From: Alteribacillus persepolensis
Lineage (GTDB): Bacteria > Bacillota > Bacilli > Bacillales > Marinococcaceae
NCBI RefSeq assembly: GCF_900099605.1
Contig: NZ_FNDK01000001.1
Coordinates: 558,001-622,000 of the forward strand
Reading direction: 5' to 3'
DNA length: 64,000 bases
A program made the position numbers and the translations under genes. Below, piece by piece: positions 36,141-43,754 of this stretch. Numbering within the stretch: the stretch's first letter is position 1; the number at the start of each line of letters is the position of its first letter. Under the pieces are notes generated by a model. It did no database searches. It was given only the letters and a program-made list of their open reading frames with translations, and was not told where the DNA came from.

Positions 36141-36691
36141 TTCAAAATCCCTCCTTTCATCACGACATGGTTTCCGCATTCCATTCTTACAGCAGTATCT
36201 GCTTTCAAAACAATATATTGATGCAGCTCTCCCAATACTTTTACATAACGAAACAACTGCGGATGAAAAGATACAGGCTCATGAAATATGTCATTACTTA
36301 CAATAACGACGTGTTTTGCTGCAGCCTCTAATGCATGTACAGCGCATATCATTTTGCTTTTCAGTGCTTTTTCAGACGGCATTTCACCACTTTCTTGAAA
36401 CATTTCGTTACTAAGCCACGTCGTTACACAGTCCAAAAATACCACATCATCTGTTGTAAGGTGCTTGGCAGCCTCTTCTAACTGCATAGACCACTCCAGC
36501 GTTTCCCATTGTTTTTGTTTAGCGCACCGGTCTTGCTGGTGTTTTTTTACCCGCTGCTGCATTTCTTCGTCTGTTGTCACGGCGGTTGCCAAATAAATTA
36601 ACCTGCCGCTGTCTGTTTGCAGCTGCTCTGCCATCTGTTCTCCAAAACTGCTTTTCCCGCTGCGTACTCCTCCGCACACAAATATCAGCAC
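36137..36691 (-). CDS. cobU: Adenosylcobinamide kinase / guanylyltransferase
   Basis: Phosphorylates and then guanylates adenosylcobinamide. The 184 residues start with a complete P-loop CGGVRSGKSSFGE, and YLATAVTTDEEMQQRVKKHQ follows, which includes the catalytic His near residue 55-60. Start taken as a GTG at 36691 behind AAGGTGG; upstream in-frame codons (TTG at 36718) have no site. It overlaps the cobD stop, as expected in a tightly packed operon. Confidence 0.93.
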   Translation of the reverse strand: MLIFVCGGVRSGKSSFGEQMAEQLQTDSGRLIYLATAVTTDEEMQQRVKKHQQDRCAKQKQWETLEWSMQLEEAAKHLTTDDVVFLDCVTTWLSNEMFQESGEMPSEKALKSKMICAVHALEAAAKHVVIVSNDIFHEPVSFHPQLFRYVKVLGELHQYIVLKADTAVRMECGNHVVMKGGILN

Positions 36692-37767
36692 GTGTGATTC
36701 CACCTTGTTAAACAGCAAAGCAGCTGATTATTTTCTTTTTCTGTTTTCACAGCCAAACGTATGTATCTTCCTTCTAACCCTGGAAAATGATACGTATGTC
36801 GTGCGTGCAGCCCTTCTTTCGCCATATATGTTAATAATGGCTTTACATCACGCTTGTCTTGCTGACGCAGTAAATAAAAGTTCACAGCCGATGGAAAGAC
36901 TTTCAATCGGTCTAGTTGCTGCAGCTCGTTGATGACACGCTGCTTTTCCTTCTCTATCTGCTGCACCGTGTTTTTTACGAAATCCTCTTGTTCCAATAAG
37001 TACAGCATCGCTTTCTCTGCGATGCTATTCATATTCCACGGAGGAAGAAAAGATGCCAGCGTATGAATAACGTCTTCTGCTGCCAATATGTAGCCAAGCC
37101 GCAAACCCGGTACAGCATACATCTTCGTCATCGATCGCAGCAGCAGTAAATAGCGGTTGTCTCGCAGCTTATGGTGATAGGACACCGGCTCTTCCTGAAA
37201 ATCATAAAACGCCTCGTCTATCACCACCCACTTCTTCTGTTGCTGTCCATAGTCTATAAGTTGTTGAAGTTCTTCTTGCCAGACAGCCGTTCCAGTCGGA
37301 TTATTTGGGTGGCATAACCATATGCCATCTGCTTTCGAAATATATGGTTCTATTTGCTCAAATGTCCACTGCCAGTTTGTTTGTTCCGTCGTTTGAAAAG
37401 AAATGACATCAGCCCCGTTAGCCTGAAGCGCTTGTTTATATTCCGTAAAGGTTGGTTCCATAAGAACGACCTTTTTATTCGCAAATAACCGCGCCGCAGC
37501 AAAGATTAGTTCCGCCCCGCCATTTCCCGGAAGGACATTATTTTGATAGATGTCTAACTTTTCTGCTAGATGCTGCCGTACCTGCTGATGATTTGGATCC
37601 GAATAATAAAATACTGTCTTCGTCCATTCCATAAGCTGCTGCTGTAATCCAGGCGGCGGACCGTATGGATTTGTGTTTACACTGAAATCACTAACAGGGG
37701 GGGCATGGTCTTGCTGCAGCTGCTGATTGAGTGCACGCGGCATTGCCCCATGTTCAGGCCATGACAT
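36685..37767 (-). CDS. cobD: Threonine-phosphate decarboxylase
   Basis: PLP-dependent enzyme that makes (R)-1-amino-2-propanol phosphate, the linker for the lower ligand. The 360-residue class I/II aminotransferase fold begins with DFSVNTNPYGPPPGL, and the PLP Lys is in LLRSMTKMYAVPGLRLGY. HPNNPTG and the short C-terminal domain are typical of CobD rather than histidinol-phosphate aminotransferase, and its place between cbiB and cobU supports this. GGAGGTG precedes the ATG. Confidence 0.9.
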   Translation of the reverse strand: MSWPEHGAMPRALNQQLQQDHAPPVSDFSVNTNPYGPPPGLQQQLMEWTKTVFYYSDPNHQQVRQHLAEKLDIYQNNVLPGNGGAELIFAAARLFANKKVVLMEPTFTEYKQALQANGADVISFQTTEQTNWQWTFEQIEPYISKADGIWLCHPNNPTGTAVWQEELQQLIDYGQQQKKWVVIDEAFYDFQEEPVSYHHKLRDNRYLLLLRSMTKMYAVPGLRLGYILAAEDVIHTLASFLPPWNMNSIAEKAMLYLLEQEDFVKNTVQQIEKEKQRVINELQQLDRLKVFPSAVNFYLLRQQDKRDVKPLLTYMAKEGLHARHTYHFPGLEGRYIRLAVKTEKENNQLLCCLTRWNHTC

Positions 37768-38719
37768 GTATTACACCTCCTATCATCCATAATAAACTGA
37801 TAAAAAGAAGAATCGTTACGTGCCAAACCGTAATGCCTTCTGCAATAAGCACGTGCTGCACAGGACGTTTCCCTACACCGAAATACGGGCGTTGAACGAG
37901 CTTATCCGGATAAGGTGTCGGACCGCCTAATCTGATGGCTAGCACTCCTGCCATAGCTGCTTCCCCATATCCGCTGTTTGGGCTTTCATGTAAATGGGCA
38001 AAGTGTTTAATCACATACACCGCTTCTTGCCACGTGGCGGCTTTAATTTTCCAAACAGAGACGGTCATGACCGCTGCCGTAATACGAGCAGGAATTAGAT
38101 TTAATACATCATCGAAACGCGCACTTGCCCAGCCAAATTGTTTTAACCGCTGCGATGTATATCCTAACATGGCATCAGATGTGTTAATATAACGATACAA
38201 TACAGCCAGTGGTGCTCCACCTATCAGTGCATAAAATAATGGTGCCGTCACACTGTCCGAAATGTTTTCGCCAATACTCTCCAGAACTGCTCGGATAATG
38301 CCGGATTCTTCCATTTGGCTAGTATCTCTAGAAACAATCATCCCCGTTTGGGTACGAGCGTTTGACAGATTGCTATTTGACAGGCTTTCATAGATAGAGA
38401 CTGCTTGTTTGACCATACTTTCCCCGCCAATCATCAGCCAAATAATGACCGCTTCAAACAACACGCCAAGCCAAATGGAAACAGAATAAGCACCGTACGT
38501 GAATGCAATGGCAGCGGCTAATAAAAAAGCAGCGGATATTAGGCAAAAAACAATACCTTTCCCTTTTCGAAATCGTCCTTGATTCAACCTTGTTTCCCCA
38601 AACTGAATGAGCTTCCCCATCAACACAACAGGATGCACCGCTGTTTTGGGATCACCAAATAAACGATCCATTACATACGCTGCTGTAACAGCTAGAAGAT
38701 GCAGTATTACCCAGCTCAT
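37754..38719 (-). CDS. cbiB: Adenosylcobinamide-phosphate synthase
   Basis: Attaches aminopropanol phosphate to adenosylcobyric acid. The 321-residue protein has multiple membrane helices and the conserved DRLFGDPKTAVHPVVLMGK and SPNSGYGEAAMAG blocks of the CbiB/CobD family. The ATG overlaps the stop of the upstream gene (ATGA). Membrane location with CobS supports channelling of the late steps. Confidence 0.95.
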   Translation of the reverse strand: MSWVILHLLAVTAAYVMDRLFGDPKTAVHPVVLMGKLIQFGETRLNQGRFRKGKGIVFCLISAAFLLAAAIAFTYGAYSVSIWLGVLFEAVIIWLMIGGESMVKQAVSIYESLSNSNLSNARTQTGMIVSRDTSQMEESGIIRAVLESIGENISDSVTAPLFYALIGGAPLAVLYRYINTSDAMLGYTSQRLKQFGWASARFDDVLNLIPARITAAVMTVSVWKIKAATWQEAVYVIKHFAHLHESPNSGYGEAAMAGVLAIRLGGPTPYPDKLVQRPYFGVGKRPVQHVLIAEGITVWHVTILLFISLLWMIGGVIHVMA

Positions 38720-40200
38720 ATTTCATTCCCAGACCTTCGTTTTAAATAGTGGTTTAATGTACGAGACACCGCGTCATACACAGCTTTTCCGATTGTTTTG
38801 CCAACAGGGGTGATGGTACCGCCGTATTCTATTTCCTCTCCTTCACTTAACGCCGCAACAAGCACGCTGTCTGTCGATGTCCCCGTAGCAAGTGTTTTCG
38901 TTTTTGGATCGTAAATACGATAGTCCATCAGCGCTTTTGTTTTTGCTTCGGTTGCTGTCATCATAATTTGTGCATATGCTGCTTCACTCAACCTGTGAGC
39001 AACAAATATCCAAAGGTTAATCGTTCCAGCCGTATGGTTCATGGAATAATATTCATATGACTTGGACACATCCACAGCATTAGACGTACCGGCTGTAGCG
39101 TACACAAATACATCATGATTGTCCCCTGCCATCCTGACAAAAGCGCCATCGTCAAGCCGGGCTGCTGTCATCATCGCTGCTGTATCATCTATATCTAATC
39201 CTATTTTTTTTAAATAGGCAGTATACTCTTGTTTCGGCTGATCACAGGCATAATCTTTATCGACGTGTCTGTTCACAAAATAACGATGCCAGCCAAACCC
39301 TGCCCCTACTACCGCTGATGAAAAGGTTTTCCAATGAAAAGGTGACATCAGACACACATGCCCAGGTGTTTTTTCTATGGAGAGAGAATCTAATACGTTC
39401 TCTCTTTTTCTTTCCAATGTGTCCGAAGACGGCTCTAGTGTAATAAGCGGACTTGGAACGGAAGGGTGTTCTTTTCTTTCTAAATGAGCCTGGTATACAT
39501 GTTCTAATCTGTTTTTCTCCATTACAACAGATGGCTTATCTAATGCCTTTTGCCTGCCATCTTCTAGCAGCAGAACACGGTGGCTGTACATTGCTGCCAT
39601 GTTTAAATCGTGAAGAACAGCAATAACCGTTAACTGCTTTGTTTTAGACCAGTCTTTTAATGTGTCCAGTAAATTTAATTGATAAGAAATATCTAAATGA
39701 TTGGTTGGTTCATCCAGAAGTAAAATATCAGGCTCTTGTGCCAAAGCGCGTGCTAATAGTACTCTTTGTTTTTCACCGCCGCTTAAGCTGTCCATAGGGT
39801 GGTTGCTAAATGATAACACTCCCGTCTCTTGCAAGGCTTTATCAACGATGTGTTCATCTTGTTTTTGCTGAAAGGAAAACCAGCCTTTTTGATGAGGATA
39901 TCTTCCTAATTCAACTACTTGCCGGACCGTATAGGAAAACGCAACGTCTGTCTGTTGTGGAAGAACAGCTATCTTTTTAGCTATATTTTTTTGCGTATAG
40001 GCGCCAAGACGCTTGTTGTCCACGATGATTTCCCCATCGTCAGGTTTTAGTGCTCCATACATACATTTTAATAATGTTGACTTTCCACTGCCATTTGGAC
40101 CAATCACACCAAGTATTTCTCCAGCTTCCATATCAAAGCTAATATTTTCAACAACTGGCTTCATCCCGTACCCAGCTGTTACATTTTTCACCTGTATCAC
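38716..40200 (-). CDS. btuD: Fused cobalamin ABC-transporter ATPase and adenosylcobinamide amidohydrolase (BtuD-CbiZ)
   Basis: A 494-residue fusion. The N-terminal ATPase (about 1-230) has Walker A GPNGSGKST, signature LSGGEKQ, and Walker B LLLDEPTNHLD. The C-terminal domain (about 255-494) matches CbiZ, which removes the aminopropanol arm of adenosylcobinamide or pseudocobalamin to give cobyric acid for remodelling: FSSAVVGAGFGWHRYFVNRH and ATAGTSNAVDV are present. Starts with GTG after GGGAGATG. It links uptake to salvage in one polypeptide; related fusions are known in some bacilli. Confidence 0.93.
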   Translation of the reverse strand: MIQVKNVTAGYGMKPVVENISFDMEAGEILGVIGPNGSGKSTLLKCMYGALKPDDGEIIVDNKRLGAYTQKNIAKKIAVLPQQTDVAFSYTVRQVVELGRYPHQKGWFSFQQKQDEHIVDKALQETGVLSFSNHPMDSLSGGEKQRVLLARALAQEPDILLLDEPTNHLDISYQLNLLDTLKDWSKTKQLTVIAVLHDLNMAAMYSHRVLLLEDGRQKALDKPSVVMEKNRLEHVYQAHLERKEHPSVPSPLITLEPSSDTLERKRENVLDSLSIEKTPGHVCLMSPFHWKTFSSAVVGAGFGWHRYFVNRHVDKDYACDQPKQEYTAYLKKIGLDIDDTAAMMTAARLDDGAFVRMAGDNHDVFVYATAGTSNAVDVSKSYEYYSMNHTAGTINLWIFVAHRLSEAAYAQIMMTATEAKTKALMDYRIYDPKTKTLATGTSTDSVLVAALSEGEEIEYGGTITPVGKTIGKAVYDAVSRTLNHYLKRRSGNEI

Positions 40201-40227
40201 TGAATCATCTCCCGCTTATACCTCATG

Positions 40228-41271
40228 TTATCTTGTTTTTGTACGCCGTTGCTGAAATAGCAGCATGCCAAAAACCGGTGCACCAATAACTGCTGTAATG
40301 ACTCCAATAGGCAGTTCCGTTGGTGCAATGATTGTCCTGGCAGCTAGATCTGTCAAAACGAGAAAGCCGCTTCCTGCAAACATAGACATCGGCAAAAGCA
40401 ACTGGTGATTGGGACCGACTAACAATCGAACTAAGTGAGGAACCACCAGCCCAACAAATCCTATCGTTCCAGATACAGATACAGCCGCACCTGTTAAAAG
40501 TGAGGCACCTGCTAAAATGATTATCCGCCGCTTGTCGGTGTCTACGCCTAATGTTTTGGCTGTCTCTTCTCCAAACACTAGTGCATTTAATTCTTTTCGA
40601 TTAGCAAATAAAAGGACAGCCCCAACGATAAAAAATGGGAGAATCAACCATATGTAATCCCAGCCGCGCATACTCACACTGCCCATCAGCCACGATATAA
40701 TCTGCCGCAGTTCATCTCCTGTTAAAGCAATAACCAAAGAAATAAGTGAACCTAAAAACGAGCTCACAATAATCCCTGCTAAAATAATTGTTTCTGTGGA
40801 CAATGTTTTTTCAATAAATCGTACAAATCCTAATAAGCCAAGTAACGTGAGAAATCCTGAAAAAATACTAATCACCGGGAGGGTAAAACTTCCTAACAAC
40901 GGAAGCGACAGCCCAAAAAATAGAACGATTACTGCTCCCAATGCGGAACCCGAGGAGACTCCCAGCGTATAAGGATCAGCTAACGGATTTTTTAGTAATC
41001 CTTGAAAAGCCGCCCCGGCAAGAGCTAAAGAAGCTCCAACAAGGGCAGCCAACAACACACGGGGAAGGCGTATATCCAAAATGATTGCAGCATGCGTAGG
41101 AGAAATATCAGCTGGCATCTCTTTGGGCCAAACCGCCGTCCATAAAACGTTCATACTGCTGTGAAAGGGGATTGATAAGCTGCCGACGGATATGCCAACG
41201 ACCACACTAACAAGCAGGAATATACAGCCGCACGCCAGCCACAAAAGCCAACTACTCTTCTTTAAATACAT
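40228..41271 (-). CDS. btuC: Cobalamin ABC transporter permease (FecCD family)
   Basis: A 347-residue permease with about ten helices and the GLLKNPLADPYTLGVSSG and TGTIGFVGLVVPH-like blocks typical of BtuC/FecCD. Encoded directly between the binding protein and the ATPase, and overlapping the btuF stop by 20 bases. B12 specificity is inferred from the riboswitch and neighbours rather than from the sequence itself. Confidence 0.93.
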   Translation of the reverse strand: MYLKKSSWLLWLACGCIFLLVSVVVGISVGSLSIPFHSSMNVLWTAVWPKEMPADISPTHAAIILDIRLPRVLLAALVGASLALAGAAFQGLLKNPLADPYTLGVSSGSALGAVIVLFFGLSLPLLGSFTLPVISIFSGFLTLLGLLGFVRFIEKTLSTETIILAGIIVSSFLGSLISLVIALTGDELRQIISWLMGSVSMRGWDYIWLILPFFIVGAVLLFANRKELNALVFGEETAKTLGVDTDKRRIIILAGASLLTGAAVSVSGTIGFVGLVVPHLVRLLVGPNHQLLLPMSMFAGSGFLVLTDLAARTIIAPTELPIGVITAVIGAPVFGMLLFQQRRTKTR

Positions 41272-42238
41272 CCGGATACACCAGCTCTGCCAGTTGCTGC
41301 ATGCCTTCTGTCAAACGCGGCCCTGGGCGGCTTACCATGTCATTGTGAATGTCATAAACCTCCCCGTTTGCAACAGCCGGTACTTCCTGCCAAGCCGCCC
41401 GCTCTTTAATTTCAGCAGATGGATTATCCACATAATAACCATACGTGGTGACAATCACATCAGACTGCAGGTTAACCGCTTCTTCTTCACTATAGGGAAT
41501 CCAGCCTTCTTCACTGCCTGCAGCATTTTTGGCATTAATTGTTTCAAGCATTTCGTGAATAAATGTGCCTTGACCAGTTGTGTAGATTTCTGGCGGCGGC
41601 TGAATTTCTACCCATACGCTTTTTTGTTCCTCAGTGTCAATATTTTCGGCCTTTTCTTCTATTTCAGCAGCGTCTTTTTTCATATCAGCAATGATTTCCT
41701 CTGCTTTTTGTTCTGTCCCCGTCGCTTTTCCAATCATTTTCATTGAGTCATAGGCATCATCAAAAGATGCTGCGTCATTTACGACCAGGACATCAATACC
41801 GGCTTCTTTTATTTGTTCAAATCCTTCTTCACCTGCATGTCCAGAAGAAGCATGGGCAAGAACTAAATCAGGTTCTAAAGCCAAAAGTGTTTCCATATCA
41901 AAGTCCATGCCTCCAACACTCTGTTTTTCTGCTGCTTCCTCTGGATAATTGCAATAATCGGTTACTCCTACTATTTCATCATTTAACCCTAATGCAAAAG
42001 CAATCTCTGTATTACTAGGTATTAAACTGACAATGCGTTCGGGCTTTTCTTCGATAACGAGCTCTTCTCCAAGACCATCTGTTAGCGTGACGGGAAAAGC
42101 ACCCTCTGTCTGTTCTTTTGATACATCTTCTTGTGCTGGTGTATTTTCTGCCTGTTCTGTTTCTTCTCCTGTTGCACATGCTGTGACATACAGAAAAGAC
42201 AAAAGTGCAACAAGCACCAAGGAAAGCCTTTTTTTCAT
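41252..42238 (-). CDS. btuF: Cobalamin-binding lipoprotein
   Basis: A 328-residue periplasmic-type binding protein of the BtuF/FhuD fold. It has a signal peptide with the lipobox VTAC, then an acidic spacer and the binding-protein core IVSLIPSNTEIAFALGL. The start at 42238 follows AAAGGAGACATACAC; an upstream in-frame ATG six codons earlier lacks its own site. First gene of the B12 operon, about 530 bases below the riboswitch. Confidence 0.93.
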   Translation of the reverse strand: MKKRLSLVLVALLSFLYVTACATGEETEQAENTPAQEDVSKEQTEGAFPVTLTDGLGEELVIEEKPERIVSLIPSNTEIAFALGLNDEIVGVTDYCNYPEEAAEKQSVGGMDFDMETLLALEPDLVLAHASSGHAGEEGFEQIKEAGIDVLVVNDAASFDDAYDSMKMIGKATGTEQKAEEIIADMKKDAAEIEEKAENIDTEEQKSVWVEIQPPPEIYTTGQGTFIHEMLETINAKNAAGSEEGWIPYSEEEAVNLQSDVIVTTYGYYVDNPSAEIKERAAWQEVPAVANGEVYDIHNDMVSRPGPRLTEGMQQLAELVYPDVFKEE

Positions 42239-42653
42239 GTGTATGTCTCCTTTCATTATGTATATAGAAATGAATGAGCTTGTCTGTTAAACAGCTGTTC
42301 CGTGTGTTCCTCAAACTAGAAAAACGGCTCGTGCTGCCAAGACCAAATGACAAAAGGTATCGTTTTTAGATTGGCACACGGTTGAGGTGCATTGATAGAA
42401 GCTTTTTGCACATCAGGAAAGGTTTTCTCTGTTAAAGTGATGAAAGTTTAAGAAAGATGCAAACGCCCTAAAAGGATGACCCGGTTGATGGCGGTTAAAG
42501 GAGGCATCTGCGGGAAAGCTGCAGCGAAAAATTCATAGAGGATATATTCCCTAATGAGCTCAAAGCACTGTCCGCGGCAAATGAGCCGCGAGGACCATCC
42601 AACCAGAAATATCGTCATCCCAGCAAACTTCACAGAACCTATTTTTCGGGTAT
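42239..42653. other. Long leader between the B12-switch terminator and btuF
   Basis: About 415 bases without a credible gene. It contains a long quasi-palindrome: AAGGATGACCCGGTTGATGG (from 42472) pairs with CCATCCAACC and GTCATCC (42595-42620), enclosing a CGCGGC / GCCGCG hairpin near 42572-42590. It may be another degraded intergenic repeat or an additional structured RNA. Confidence 0.5.
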
Positions 42654-42682
42654 AAAAAAAGCTCCCCTTCATAAAGGAGAGC
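42654..42682 (-). terminator. Terminator of the cobalamin riboswitch
   Basis: GCTCTCCTTT / AGGGGAGC stem with a four-base loop, followed on the minus strand by seven Ts. It lies about 85 bases below the aptamer, as expected for transcriptional control. Confidence 0.85.
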
Positions 42683-42764
42683 GAATGAACTGCTTTGTGA
42701 TGTAAACGTACCTCTATCACAGACAAGTCATTCGGCTACCCTTTTCCTCGAAAGGTAAACACCG

Positions 42765-42905
42765 CACTACAGGCAGGTCTCCTGACTTGCGCTATATTGT
42801 TCGCCTTCCCGTCCTTCCTTTGACAGTGGCGTCATGAACAATATCCTTGCTGCGCTTACAGTGGCGGGACCGTGCCGGACTTTCACCGGACTTCCCTTTT
42901 AACAT
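42765..42905 (-). promoter_or_regulatory. Cobalamin riboswitch
   Basis: The minus strand has AGTCCGGTGAAAGTCCGG, CGGTCCCGCCACTGTAA and the B12 box AGTCAGGAGACCTGCC (42772-42787) in order. It should switch off the whole btuF-to-pduO operon when adenosylcobalamin is present. A short 8-bp palindrome (CATGCATG arms, 42903-42923) precedes the aptamer. Confidence 0.95.
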
Positions 42906-42965
42906 GCATGACCACCATGCATGACCTCTAGTAATCTCATTATTCATTTCTTCTTTCATTATACA

Positions 42966-42991
42966 TAAAATCTCTTTACATGAAAGAGATT
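42966..42991 (-). terminator. Terminator after the methyltransferase gene
   Basis: Perfect nine-base stem AATCTCTTT / AAAGAGATT followed by TTTTATG on the minus strand. A TATAAT just beyond it is the probable -10 of the B12 operon, so terminator and promoter abut. Confidence 0.65.
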
Positions 42992-42995
42992 CGTA

Positions 42996-43724
42996 TTATT
43001 TTTTCTGGCAAATAAAAATCTGGCGGGGCGATTCCTCTTTTTCATAACGGGAAGCGTCATAATCGCCAAAAACATGTAACACGTCGAATTGATTGCGCTT
43101 CAGCATCTCCATAAGCTGCGGCTGTTCATATAACTTCACGCGCTCTTGATACTCGCGTTTCATATCATTTTCTTGGATAGTAATTTTTTTGTACACAAAA
43201 TCAGGTGACATTTCCCGCTTTTGCGTAATATGAAGACCGTCTTTCACTGATTCATCCTCTGGAACAAGATGATTGCGCACATAAGATGGATTTAAATAAT
43301 CAAAGCAAAACCAGCCTCCGCTCCTTAATGCTTCCGTCGCGCGCGTGAACACCAGTTCATTTTCTGCATCATCGGTAAAATAACCAAAACTCGTAAACAA
43401 GTTAAACGCCACATCATACTCTGAAAGCAGAGGCACATCCCGTATATCCGACCGCTGATACTGAACAGGGAGATTAGAAGTTAAATCAATGGCTTTTTTT
43501 AAAAGCGCTGGTGATAAATCCACACCAGTGACGTGGAGGCCTTTTCGAGCAAGCCACCTGGCGTGTCTTCCATTCCCGCAGCATAAATCAATTGCCTTCA
43601 TTCCAGCTTCTAGCGGGAGATAACTCATTATTTGCGATAACTCACTGGCTGCTTTTTCTTCATCTCGATGATCATAGATTCGTAAATAATCTTCTTGAAA
43701 ATGTTCTTCAAACCATGCTTTCAT
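42996..43724 (-). CDS. Class I SAM-dependent methyltransferase
   Basis: A 242-residue Rossmann-fold methyltransferase. Motif I is AIDLCCGNGRHARWLA and a following VTGVDLSPALLKKA. The C-terminal half has lipocalin-like strands found in CheR/YodH-type enzymes, but the substrate is unknown. I start at 43724 after GGGGGAAGCAGG. It lies between resE and the B12 riboswitch and has its own terminator. Confidence 0.8.
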   Translation of the reverse strand: MKAWFEEHFQEDYLRIYDHRDEEKAASELSQIMSYLPLEAGMKAIDLCCGNGRHARWLARKGLHVTGVDLSPALLKKAIDLTSNLPVQYQRSDIRDVPLLSEYDVAFNLFTSFGYFTDDAENELVFTRATEALRSGGWFCFDYLNPSYVRNHLVPEDESVKDGLHITQKREMSPDFVYKKITIQENDMKREYQERVKLYEQPQLMEMLKRNQFDVLHVFGDYDASRYEKEESPRQIFICQKK

Positions 43725-43754
43725 CCTGCTTCCCCCAAACACATCACGCTGTTA

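Noticed and set aside
42448-42726. 92-codon minus-strand frame between btuF and the B12 riboswitch
   Set aside because: It spans the switch terminator and the quasi-palindrome; composition is not protein-like.
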